A stretch of DNA of 39,704 nt from positions 1-39,704 of the forward strand of contig JBIOYL010000199.1 in the NCBI GenBank assembly GCA_044870185.1. Reading direction: 5' to 3'. Numbering within the stretch: the first letter of the stretch is position 1; each line of letters starts with the position of its first letter. Positions 9,150-18,310 of the stretch are shown in pieces. A program made the translations under genes and the position numbers. Source of the DNA: JBIOYL01 sp044870185 (GTDB lineage Bacteria > Actinomycetota > CALGFH01). The notes below the pieces were generated by a model, which had not been told where the DNA came from, ran no database searches, and saw only the letters and a list, made by a program, of their open reading frames with translations.

Positions 9150-10541
9150 ATGCCCGCCCAGACGCCCTCCGGGCCGACGCGTTCCGCATCGGAGCCGCCC
9201 GTGGCTGACCGCCTCGCCGCCGCAGCACCCAAGGTCGCCTTCAAGACCCTCGGCTGCCGCCTGAACCAGGCCGAGTCGGAGAAGGCGCTGGAAGCGCTCG
9301 GCGAACGGGGCTTCGACCTGGCCCACGCCGGCGAGGAGCCCGACGTCGTCGTCATCAACACCTGCACGGTGACCCGGGAGTCCACGGCCTCCTCCCGCCG
9401 GCTGATCCGCAAGCAGGCCGAGGCGCACCCGGGCGCGACCGTGGTCGTGACCGGGTGCTACGCGGTCAGCGACCCGGAGGCGGTGCGGGCCATCCCAGGC
9501 GTCGACCTGGTCGTCGGCAACGACGCCAAGGACCGCATCGCCGAGCTGATCGTCGACGTGCCCCAGGTCCGCCGCCTGCCCCTGCTGCTCACCCCCCCGG
9601 GGACGCCGGCCCCGGCGCCGGTCGAGCGGCTGCGCACGCGCGTGGCGGTCAAGGCCCAGACCGGCTGCGACGAGTGGTGCACGTTCTGCATCATCCCGCG
9701 CACCCGGGGGCCGCTCAGGTCCTACCCGGCCGCCGAGGTCGTCGCCGACGTGCGCCGCCAGGTCGACCGGGGCGCCCGCGAGGTCGTGCTCACCGGCGTC
9801 CACCTGGGCAAGTACGGCGAGGACCGGGGCGAACGGGAGGGCCTGACCCGGCTGGTCGACCGGCTCACCGCGATCGAGGGGCTGGTCCGCCTGCGCCTGT
9901 CCAGCATCCTGCCCGTGCAGGTGACACCTGCCCTGGTCGAGCGGGTGCGCGACAACCCCAAGGTGTGCCGGCACCTGCACGTGCCGCTGCAGGCCGGCGA
10001 CGACGACATCCTCGAGCGCATGCACCGGCCCTACCGGGTGGCCGGCTTCCTGGAGCGGGTCGAGCACGCCAAGGCCGAGGTGCCCGGGCTCGGCCTGTCC
10101 ACCGACATCATCGTCGGGTTCCCCGGCGAGACCCGCGCCCAGTTCGAGGCGACCCTGGCCGTGACCGAGCGGGTCGGCTTCTCCAAGCTGCACGTGTTCC
10201 GCTACTCGCCGCGGCCGGACACCCCGGCCGCCGGCATGGCCGACCAGGTGGGCGACGCCGACAAGAAGGCGCGGGCGCGTGAGCTGATCGCGCTCGGCAA
10301 CGAGCTGCGCCGCCGCTTCCACGAGCGTCACGTCGGCGCGCTGCTCGAGGTGCTGGTCGAGACGGCCGGCGACGGGCTGGCCGACGGCACCAGCGACAAC
10401 TACATCAAGGTCGGCTTCCCGGGCGGCCCGGACCTGGTCGACCAGGTCGTGGGCGTCCGCGGCCTGCGGGCCGACGGTGAAGGCATGGACGGGGAACTGG
10501 CCGGTCCCCACCTGGCCAACCCGAAGGGATCGAGCGCGTGA
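9150..10541 (+). CDS. mtaB: tRNA N6-threonylcarbamoyladenosine methylthiotransferase (MtaB type)
   Basis: Radical SAM enzyme expected to add a methylthio group to t6A37 in tRNAs reading ANN codons. Domains in order: the UPF0004 domain with cluster cysteines C36, C72 and C103 (KTLGCRLNQ, INTCTVT, VTGCYA), the radical SAM core with C173-DEW-C177-TF-C180, and a C-terminal TRAM-like domain. The GCRLNQAE motif separates MtaB from MiaB and RimO, which have different N-terminal signatures. Start choice is uncertain: ATG 9150 has AGGAG only three bases away, while an in-frame GTG at 9201 has GGAG six bases upstream and removes 17 residues without family likeness. The stop overlaps the HIT gene (GTGA). 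Confidence 0.88.
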   Translation: MPAQTPSGPTRSASEPPVADRLAAAAPKVAFKTLGCRLNQAESEKALEALGERGFDLAHAGEEPDVVVINTCTVTRESTASSRRLIRKQAEAHPGATVVVTGCYAVSDPEAVRAIPGVDLVVGNDAKDRIAELIVDVPQVRRLPLLLTPPGTPAPAPVERLRTRVAVKAQTGCDEWCTFCIIPRTRGPLRSYPAAEVVADVRRQVDRGAREVVLTGVHLGKYGEDRGEREGLTRLVDRLTAIEGLVRLRLSSILPVQVTPALVERVRDNPKVCRHLHVPLQAGDDDILERMHRPYRVAGFLERVEHAKAEVPGLGLSTDIIVGFPGETRAQFEATLAVTERVGFSKLHVFRYSPRPDTPAAGMADQVGDADKKARARELIALGNELRRRFHERHVGALLEVLVETAGDGLADGTSDNYIKVGFPGGPDLVDQVVGVRGLRADGEGMDGELAGPHLANPKGSSA

Positions 10542-10879
10542 GCGAATGCCTGTTCTGCAGGATCGTGGCCAAGGACATCCCGGCCGACGTGGTGCTGGAC
10601 CGCGCCGACGTCGTCGCCTTCCGCGACATCAACCCCCAGGCGCCGACCCACGTGCTGGTCGTCCCCAAGCAGCACATCCCGAGCCTGGACGCCGTCACCG
10701 CCGAGCACGCGGACCTTCTGGCCGGCCTGGTCGCCGCCGTCGCCGACGTGGCCCGCGGCGCGGGCCTGACCGGCGGCTTCCGGGTCGTGGCCAACACCGG
10801 CCCCGACGCGGGCCAGGCGGTCGAGCACCTGCACCTGCACGTGCTCGGCGGCCGCCGCCTCGGCTGGCCACCGGGGTAG
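10538..10879 (+). CDS. HIT family protein (HINT-like nucleotide hydrolase)
   Basis: Histidine-triad protein, probably a purine nucleoside phosphoramidase of the HINT branch. The 113-residue product has the N-terminal zinc-type cysteines C4 and C7 (ECLFCRIV), the conserved HVLVVPKQHI, and the catalytic triad H97-L-H99-L-H101 followed by VLGGRRLGWPPG, the standard HINT C-terminus. Its GTG overlaps the stop of mtaB, so translation is coupled. In many Actinobacteria a HIT gene precedes phoH; here the S9 peptidase and VapBC genes separate them. The physiological substrate is not known for most bacterial members. Confidence 0.92.
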   Translation: MSECLFCRIVAKDIPADVVLDRADVVAFRDINPQAPTHVLVVPKQHIPSLDAVTAEHADLLAGLVAAVADVARGAGLTGGFRVVANTGPDAGQAVEHLHLHVLGGRRLGWPPG

Positions 10880-10940
10880 CGGTCCGGCCGCCGGGGGGAG
10901 CGGTCCGGCCGACTGGGGGAGCGGCCGGCCCGACCGACCG
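10878..10940 (+). repeat. Three tandem 21-base repeats
   Basis: Three adjacent units of 21 bases each starting AGCGGYCCGGCC, at 10878, 10899 and 10920; the first two differ at only a few positions and the third is more diverged. They fill most of the gap between the HIT gene and the S9 peptidase. Short, GC-rich and without a coding context. Confidence 0.7.
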
Positions 10941-10961
10941 ACGAGCACAAGGAGGGCCCCG

Positions 10962-12914
10962 ATGTCCAAGCGGACCGCGCCGTTCGGATCCTGGCGGTCG
11001 CCGATCAGCGCCGAGCTGGTGGCCGGCGGCGGCGTGAGCCTCGACGCCGTGCTGCCCGCCGACGGTGGCGTGCTCTGGCTCGAGGGGCGGCCGCTCGAGG
11101 GCGGCCGCTACGTCGTCTGCCAGGGCGAGCCGGGCGCCGAGCCGGTGACGCTCACCCCGGAGGGCTTCAACGTGCGCACCCGGGTGCACGAGTACGGCGG
11201 GGGCGCCTACACCATGCACGGCGGGGTCCTGTACTTCTCCGACTTCGCCAGCCAGCGCCTGTACCGGCAGGACCCCGGCGCGCCGCCCCGGCCGATCACC
11301 CCGGAGCCGCTGTCCCCGGCCGCGCTGCGCTACGCCGACCCGGTCGTCGGCCCCGACGGCAGCTTCCTGGTGTGCGTGCGCGAGACCCACCAGGGCCGGG
11401 TGGTGACCAACGAGCTGGTGGTCGTCGCCACCGACGGGTCCGCCGCGCCGCTGGTGCTGGCCGGCGGCCGTGACTTCTACAGCTTCCCGCGGCTGGCTCC
11501 GGACGGGCGCCGGCTCGCCTGGACCGCGTGGGACCACCCCAACATGCCGTGGGACGCCACCGAGCTGCGGCTGGCCGAGCTGTCCGGGAGCGCCCTGGTC
11601 GGCGAGCCCGAGCTCGTGGCCGGCGGACCCGACGAGTCGATCTTCCAGCCCGCGTGGAGCCCGGGCGGGGCGCTGCACTTCGTCAGCGACCGGACCGGCT
11701 GGTGGAACCTCTACCGGCTGTGGGACGGTCAGGTCGAGGCCCTGTGCCCGATGGAGGCCGAGTTCGGCGCGCCGCAGTGGACCTTCGGCGAGTCCACCTA
11801 TGCCTTTCTGCCCGACGGCCGCATCGCCTGCCTGTACCGGGTCGGCCCGGTGACGCACCTCGGCCTGCTCGAGCCGGGCTCGGGCAAGCTGGAAACCCTC
11901 GACCTTGAGTTCACGTCCTTTTATCCTCCACAGCTCCGCGCGGCAGGCAGCCGCCTCAGCTTCGTCGGCAGCAGCGCCACCGAGCCGCTGGCCGTCGTCA
12001 CCTACGACCTCGACCGGGCCGACCTGCAGGTGCTGCGCCGCTCCCGGACCGAGCGCGTCGACCACGGCTACCTGTCCCGACCTCGGCCGATCGAGTTCCC
12101 GACCACGGGCGGCCGCACCGCCCACGCCCTGTACTACCCGCCGGCCAACGCCGACTTCCAGGGGCCGGCCGGCGAGCTGCCGCCGCTGCTGGTCACCAGC
12201 CACGGCGGCCCGACGGCCGGCGTGGAGGACACCTTCAAGCCCGTCCTGCAGTACTTCACCAGCCAGGGCTTCGCCGCCGTCGACGTCGACTACGGTGGCA
12301 GCACCGGCTACGGGCGCGCCTACCGGCAGCGCCTGAACGGCCGGTGGGGGATCGTCGACACCGAGGACTGCATCGCGGCGGCCACCTGGCTGGCCGACCG
12401 GGGCGAGGTGGACCGCCGCCGGCTGGCGATCCGGGGCGGCAGCGCCGGCGGCTACACCACTCTGTGCGCCCTCGCCTTCCACGACGTCTTCGCGGCCGGC
12501 GCCAGCTACTTCGGCGTGGCCGACGCCGAGGCGCTGGCCCGCGAGACCCACAAGTTCGAGTCCCGCTACCTGGACCGGCTGATCGGCCCCTACCCGCAGA
12601 CGGCCGAGCTGTACCGGCAGCGCTCGCCGATCCACTTCACCGAGCGGCTGTCGTGCCCGCTCATCCTGCTGCAGGGCTTGGAGGACGAGGTCGTCCCGCC
12701 GGACCAGGCCGAGGCCATGGCCCGCGCGCTGGACGCCAAGGGCATCCCGTACGCCCTGCTGCTGTTCGAGGGCGAGCAGCACGGCTTCCGCCGGGCCGAG
12801 CACATCCGGCGGGCGTGCGAGGCCGAGCTGTACTTCTACAGCCGGGTGTTCGGCTTCGAGCTCGCCGAGCCGGTCGAGCCGGTCTGGATCCACCACGAGC
12901 AAGCGCTCCGCTAG
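10962..12914 (+). CDS. S9 family prolyl oligopeptidase-type peptidase
   Basis: Serine peptidase of the prolyl oligopeptidase family (acylaminoacyl-peptidase or dipeptidyl-aminopeptidase branch), cutting short peptides in the cytoplasm; no signal peptide is seen. The first 370 or so residues look like a beta-propeller, with blade strands such as RLAPDGRRLAWTAWDHPNMPWD and FVSDRTGWWNLYRL. The C-terminal part is an alpha/beta hydrolase with the triad S494 (GGSAGG), D575 (GLEDEVVPP) and H607 (EQHGF). Length 650 is typical. AAGGAGGG stands six bases before the ATG. It is not tightly coupled to the HIT gene. Substrate preference cannot be given. Confidence 0.92.
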   Translation: MSKRTAPFGSWRSPISAELVAGGGVSLDAVLPADGGVLWLEGRPLEGGRYVVCQGEPGAEPVTLTPEGFNVRTRVHEYGGGAYTMHGGVLYFSDFASQRLYRQDPGAPPRPITPEPLSPAALRYADPVVGPDGSFLVCVRETHQGRVVTNELVVVATDGSAAPLVLAGGRDFYSFPRLAPDGRRLAWTAWDHPNMPWDATELRLAELSGSALVGEPELVAGGPDESIFQPAWSPGGALHFVSDRTGWWNLYRLWDGQVEALCPMEAEFGAPQWTFGESTYAFLPDGRIACLYRVGPVTHLGLLEPGSGKLETLDLEFTSFYPPQLRAAGSRLSFVGSSATEPLAVVTYDLDRADLQVLRRSRTERVDHGYLSRPRPIEFPTTGGRTAHALYYPPANADFQGPAGELPPLLVTSHGGPTAGVEDTFKPVLQYFTSQGFAAVDVDYGGSTGYGRAYRQRLNGRWGIVDTEDCIAAATWLADRGEVDRRRLAIRGGSAGGYTTLCALAFHDVFAAGASYFGVADAEALARETHKFESRYLDRLIGPYPQTAELYRQRSPIHFTERLSCPLILLQGLEDEVVPPDQAEAMARALDAKGIPYALLLFEGEQHGFRRAEHIRRACEAELYFYSRVFGFELAEPVEPVWIHHEQALR

Positions 12915-12990
12915 GGGCCGCCGCGCGGCGCCAAGCAGGCGCTCCGCTGCACCAGGCCCGCGGCGCCACGAGCTTCCTCCCTGGGTCGGG

Positions 12991-13422
12991 TCAGGAGGGC
13001 GCGAGTGGGTTGAGCCAGTGGATCTCGCGGAACCGGGCGAAGTCGGTGTCCGCGGAGCAGATGGTCAGGCCGTGCTCGACGGCCAGCGCCGCCAGGTGCG
13101 CATCGCTGACCAGGTTGCCGCGAAGCTGGTAGGAGACGACCAGCTTGCCGAGTATCTCGGCGTGCCGCTCGGTGGGACTGGGAATCCAGACGGTGTCGCA
13201 CGCCAGCCAGCCGTCCACGTAGCGCCAGGCGCCCTCAGGGGACAGCGGGTGCTCGGCGGCGCGCGGATGGGTGCTGATGCGGAGGAACGCGCTGAGCACT
13301 GGCCATGGGACCGCCACCCGGCTGGCACCGTTGAGCACGCCGGTGAGCCAGGCGACGGCGGCCTCGTGGAACGGGCTCGACTGGTCGACCGCGAACAGCA
13401 GCAGGTTGGCGTCGACCAGCAT
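12991..13422 (-). CDS. vapC: VapC-type PIN-domain toxin
   Basis: Probable RNase toxin of a type II toxin-antitoxin pair. The 143-residue PIN domain has the acidic positions D4 (LVDANLLLF), D107 (LVSDAHLAALA) and D125/D127 (CSADTDF). The helix that in most VapC proteins carries a metal-binding glutamate reads VPWPVLSAFLRI here and has no acid; this is a recurrent pattern in one PIN subgroup, so activity may be kept. The stop of vapB and the ATG of vapC share one base (TGATG), the usual coupled arrangement with the antitoxin first. The target RNA is unknown. The pair lies antisense to its neighbours, between the S9 peptidase and phoH. Confidence 0.88.
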   Translation of the reverse strand: MLVDANLLLFAVDQSSPFHEAAVAWLTGVLNGASRVAVPWPVLSAFLRISTHPRAAEHPLSPEGAWRYVDGWLACDTVWIPSPTERHAEILGKLVVSYQLRGNLVSDAHLAALAVEHGLTICSADTDFARFREIHWLNPLAPS

Positions 13423-13652
13423 CAGCGTGCGCTGGGGCCCTCCAGCAGCTCCAGCGTCTCGGCCACGTTGGTGACGTCGATGCGCAGGCCGATAGGCTGG
13501 GAGTGCTGCCGAAATGGCTCGCGGGGCTGCTTGAGCGCCAAGCCCGCGCGGATGAGCTGGTTGATCGCCTCGCTCAGCCCGATCGAGCGTTCCCGGCGGA
13601 GCCGTTCGAGGGCGGCTGCCACGTCGTCATCGAGGGTCACAGTCGTTCGCAT
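13422..13652 (-). CDS. vapB: VapB-type ribbon-helix-helix antitoxin
   Basis: DNA-binding antitoxin partner of the PIN toxin. From the ATG at 13652 it has 76 residues: MRTTVTLDDDVAAALERLRR is a ribbon-helix-helix strand and first helix, followed by SIGLSEAINQLIRAGLAL as the second helix; the tail (from about residue 45) would bind and block VapC. A start three codons upstream (13661) is possible, but the one chosen lies seven bases after a TAGCAT -10 box, giving a leaderless mRNA. In such pairs the antitoxin or the complex represses the shared promoter. Confidence 0.87.
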   Translation of the reverse strand: MRTTVTLDDDVAAALERLRRERSIGLSEAINQLIRAGLALKQPREPFRQHSQPIGLRIDVTNVAETLELLEGPSAR

Positions 13653-13659
13653 GCCGACC

Positions 13660-13665
13660 ATGCTA
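13660..13665 (-). promoter_or_regulatory. -10 box of vapBC, leaderless-type
   Basis: TAGCAT on the minus strand, followed by seven bases and the ATG of vapB at 13652. It would put the transcription start at or beside the start codon, and it overlaps the alternative upstream ATG. Confidence 0.45.
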
Positions 13666-13754
13666 CATCAAGACGACCAGCGTTCGACATGCTGACGACC
13701 GATCGTCCGCCGTCGCCGGGGGACAGCGGGCCGCCCGGCCCGGAGGGCGGGCGC

Positions 13755-13760
13755 TATACT
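13755..13760 (+). promoter_or_regulatory. -10 box of the phoH cluster
   Basis: TATACT, close to the TATAAT consensus, about 78 bases before phoH. No good -35 is present at normal spacing. With vapB divergent, the 185-base gap 13653-13837 holds both promoters and nothing else recognised. Confidence 0.45.
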
Positions 13761-13837
13761 CGAGATCCTGGCGGCGACAGCAGCGTGCGAGACGACGGCG
13801 TCCGAACAGTCCCGAACGAAAGGGACCCACGGCAAGC

Positions 13838-15870
<2,033 letters not shown>

Positions 15871-15874
<4 letters not shown>

Positions 15875-15954
15875 GGGCCTGCCCCGAGCCTCCGAGTCCC
15901 CCGCCCCTGGTGGGCATGCCGGTGGCGCCCCCGGTGAGGGGTGGCCGCGGATGA
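15871..15954 (+). other. 27-codon mini-ORF bridging phoH and ybeY
   Basis: ATG at 15871 overlaps the phoH stop (ATGA); reading through 27 codons it ends in TGA at 15952-15954, overlapping the ybeY ATG (ATGA). The product would be rich in Pro and Gly and resembles nothing known. Its probable value, if any, is to carry ribosomes from one gene to the next. Confidence 0.4.
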
Positions 15955-16493
15955 GCGTGTTCGTCGCCAACGAGCAGACCGAGGCGCCGGTCGACGAGGC
16001 CGCCCTGGCCGGCGTCGCCCGCCTGACCATGCAGGCGGAAGGCGTCGAGGAGTCCGAGGTGTCCATCCTGGTGGTCGACCGGGCCGTGATGGCCTCGCTC
16101 AACGCGCGCTTCCTGGGACAGGACCGCCCAACCGACGTGCTCGCGTTCCCGATCGACGGCCCGTCGCCCGCCTCCGGCCCGCCGGAGGGTCCGGCCGGCC
16201 CGCGCGGGTTCGCCGAGCGGGAGGGGCTCGACGACGCCGACGACGACCTGCCCGAGGACGAGGAGGACGACGACGCGCCGTGGCTACTTGGTGACATCGT
16301 GCTGTGCGCGTCGTACGCTGCCGAGCAGGCGGCCCGGGCTGGCCAGACCCTGGCCGAGGAGCTCGAGCTGCTGACCGTGCACGGCATCCTGCACCTGTGC
16401 GGGTTCGACCACGCCGAGCCGGACGAGGAGCGCCAGATGCGGGCTCGGACCGACGAGCTGCTGGCCCGCTGGCGGCAGGGGGCAGGCTCGTGA
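15951..16493 (+). CDS. ybeY: Endoribonuclease / rRNA maturation factor YbeY
   Basis: Zinc-dependent single-strand RNase acting in 16S rRNA 3'-end maturation and ribosome quality control. The metal motif is HGILHLCGFDH (H3 type), near residue 143. The upstream family motif is RPTDVLAFPID near residue 58. Between this and LGDIVLC, which normally follows after a few residues to about 20, there is a long insert with GPSPASGPPEGPAG and an acidic stretch (DDADDDLPEDEEDDD), making the protein 180 residues against about 150-160 typical. It stands between phoH and a CNNM/CBS gene, the standard actinobacterial order, and its stop overlaps the next start (GTGA). Confidence 0.93.
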   Translation: MSVFVANEQTEAPVDEAALAGVARLTMQAEGVEESEVSILVVDRAVMASLNARFLGQDRPTDVLAFPIDGPSPASGPPEGPAGPRGFAEREGLDDADDDLPEDEEDDDAPWLLGDIVLCASYAAEQAARAGQTLAEELELLTVHGILHLCGFDHAEPDEERQMRARTDELLARWRQGAGS

Positions 16494-17809
16494 GCAGGTT
16501 CCACGCGCCCGGCGTGGGGGACATCTGGACGCTGGTCGCCGTCGTGGCCCTCACCTGCGTGGCGGCGTTCCTGGCCATGTCGGAGACGGCCATCACCCGC
16601 ACGAGCCGGATCCGCGCCATCCATCTGGAGGAGGAGGGGCGGCGCGGGGCGCGGCAGCTCCGCGCCCTGGTGGAGCACGCCGCCCGGTCGCTCAACCTGG
16701 TCCTGTTCCTGGTGCTGATCGTGCAGTTCACCGCCACCGCGCTGTTCAGCTCGGTGGCCGACCGGCTCATCGGCGGCGGCCTCGGCGTGGCGGTTACGGC
16801 CGTCGGCATGACGCTGCTCACCTTCATCTTCGCCGAGGTCGCGCCCAAGACCTACGCCGTCCAGCAGACCGACCGGGCGGGGCTCACCGTCGCGCCGGTC
16901 ATCTACTTCCTCACCCGGCTGCCGATCCTCGGCCCGCTGACCCACCTGCTCATCCGGGTCGGCAACGCGATCACCCCGGGCAAGGGCCTGGCCAGCGGGC
17001 CGTTCGTGTCCGAGGACGAGCTGCGCGCCCTGGTCGACGAGGCCGAGAAGGAGGAGGTCATCGAGCAGGAGGAACGCGAGATGATCCACTCCATCTTCGA
17101 GTTCGGCGACACCGTCGTGCGTGAGGTGATGGTGCCGCGCCCGGACATGGTGGCCGTGCCGGTGACCCGCTCGCTGGAGGAGGTGCTCGAGCTCATCCTG
17201 CGCTCGGGCTACTCGCGCATCCCGGTCTACCAGGGCGACCTGGACGACATCGTCGGGCTCGCCTACGCCAAGGACGTGCTGCGCAGCCTGCACGACGGCC
17301 AGGCCGACAAGCCGCTGGCCGACATCCTGCGCCCGGCCCCGTTCATGCCCGAGTCCATGCGCGCCGCCGACGTGCTGCGCGAGATGCGCAAGCGCAAGAG
17401 CCACATGGCCATCGTGATCGACGAGTACGGCGGCACGGCCGGGCTGGTCACCCTCGAGGACCTGCTCGAGGAGATCGTCGGCGAGATCACCGACGAGTAC
17501 GACCGCGAGGAGCCCAACGTCGAGCCGCTGCCGGGCGGCGACTACCGCGTCAACGCCCGGCTCGGCATCGACGAGGTCAACGAGCTGCTCGACGTCGAGC
17601 TGCCGTCCACCGAGTGGGACTCGATCGGCGGGCTGCTGCTCAACCTGATCGGCGACGTGCCCCATGAGGGGCAGGAGGTCACCTTCCAGGGCCTGCGCCT
17701 GCGCGCCGAGCGCGTCCAGGGCCGCCGCATCAGCCGGGTGCGCATCCACCGCCTGCGCGAGGGCGAGCTGGCGCAGGCCGAGCGGCCCGCCGAGGCCCAC
17801 AACCAGTGA
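16490..17809 (+). CDS. CNNM/CorC-type membrane protein with CBS domains
   Basis: Integral membrane protein of the hemolysin C/CNNM family, proposed to act in magnesium or cobalt efflux. From the GTG at 16490 it has 439 residues. The first 190 form the DUF21 transmembrane domain, with a first helix (LVAVVALTCVAAFLAMSE), helices near LNLVLFLVLIVQFTATALF and VAVTAVGMTLLTFIFAEVAPKTYA. Two CBS motifs follow (VREVMVPRPDMVAVP and YGGTAGLVTLEDLLEEIVGEI), then the C-terminal CorC_HlyC domain (YRVNARLGIDEVNELL to RISRVRIHRL). The frame runs open 62 codons further upstream inside ybeY, but the GTG in the GTGA overlap gives the usual N-terminus. Confidence 0.9.
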   Translation: MSRFHAPGVGDIWTLVAVVALTCVAAFLAMSETAITRTSRIRAIHLEEEGRRGARQLRALVEHAARSLNLVLFLVLIVQFTATALFSSVADRLIGGGLGVAVTAVGMTLLTFIFAEVAPKTYAVQQTDRAGLTVAPVIYFLTRLPILGPLTHLLIRVGNAITPGKGLASGPFVSEDELRALVDEAEKEEVIEQEEREMIHSIFEFGDTVVREVMVPRPDMVAVPVTRSLEEVLELILRSGYSRIPVYQGDLDDIVGLAYAKDVLRSLHDGQADKPLADILRPAPFMPESMRAADVLREMRKRKSHMAIVIDEYGGTAGLVTLEDLLEEIVGEITDEYDREEPNVEPLPGGDYRVNARLGIDEVNELLDVELPSTEWDSIGGLLLNLIGDVPHEGQEVTFQGLRLRAERVQGRRISRVRIHRLREGELAQAERPAEAHNQ

Positions 17810-17844
17810 CCGCCGTCGACGCGCCCAAGGTCGGCAGCCGGTGA
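17806..17844 (+). other. 12-codon mini-ORF bridging the CNNM gene and cdd
   Basis: GTG at 17806 overlaps the upstream TGA; after 12 codons (MTAVDAPKVGSR) the TGA at 17842-17844 overlaps the cdd GTG (GTGA). The first six codons equal those of cdd, so the mini-ORF is a duplicated start of cdd. Confidence 0.5.
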
Positions 17845-17858
17845 CCGCCGTCGACGCG
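17806..17858 (+). repeat. Direct repeat of the cdd start region
   Basis: Eighteen identical bases, GTGACCGCCGTCGACGCG, occur at 17806-17823 and 17841-17858, offset by 35 bases. The offset is not a multiple of three, so the two start codons are in different frames. Confidence 0.9.
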
Positions 17859-18266
17859 GCCGCCCTGGTCGAGTCCGCCCGGGCGGCCCGCGCCCGGGCG
17901 TACGCCCCCTACTCGGGCTTCCGGGTCGGTGCCGCCCTGCTCGCCGAGGACGGCACGGTGACGACCGCCGGCAACGTCGAGAACGCCTCCTACGGCCTGT
18001 CGATGTGCGCCGAGCGCTCGGCCGTGCTGGCCGCCGTGGCCGCCGGCCGGCGGCGCTTTCTGGCGATCGCGGTCGCCGGCGACGGCACGGCCCCGACCAT
18101 GCCGTGCGGCGCCTGCCGGCAGGTGCTGCGCGAGTTCCCGGCCGGCGCCGACCTGGTGGTGCTGTGCGCCGGCGCAACGGGGGAGCGGCTGACCCGCAGC
18201 ACGCTCGGCGCGCTGTTGCCGTCGAGCTTCGGGCCCGAGGCGCTCGGCCGGGAGGCGGCCGGGTGA
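17841..18266 (+). CDS. cdd: Cytidine deaminase
   Basis: Hydrolyses cytidine and deoxycytidine to uridine and deoxyuridine in pyrimidine salvage. The 141-residue protein is of the short, homotetrameric type. Zinc ligands and catalytic acid are C56-A-E58 (MCAERSA) and C89/C92 (MPCGACRQVL); the substrate-binding YAPYSGFRVGAA and GNVENASYG precede them. The upstream GTG at 17806 is out of frame, so GTG 17841 is the start. Between the CNNM gene and era, it is a normal member of this actinobacterial cluster. Its stop overlaps a further mini-ORF that leads to era. Confidence 0.95.
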   Translation: MTAVDAAALVESARAARARAYAPYSGFRVGAALLAEDGTVTTAGNVENASYGLSMCAERSAVLAAVAAGRRRFLAIAVAGDGTAPTMPCGACRQVLREFPAGADLVVLCAGATGERLTRSTLGALLPSSFGPEALGREAAG

Positions 18267-18310
18267 CCGCCGGACCGGTCGCGCTCGTCGCAAGCAGGGC
18301 GACGTCGTGA
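18263..18310 (+). other. 15-codon mini-ORF bridging cdd and era
   Basis: GTG at 18263 overlaps the cdd TGA; the frame (MTAGPVALVASRATS) ends in TGA at 18308-18310, overlapping the era GTG at 18307. Its first 28 bases match the first 28 of era at 22 positions, including GGTCGCGCTC without change, so it looks like an older, diverged copy of the era start. Confidence 0.45.

Noticed and set aside
12915..12990. Palindrome CGCCGCGCGGCG after the S9 peptidase as a terminator
   Set aside because: The palindrome has no loop and no T-run, and similar GC palindromes recur throughout; not enough to call.
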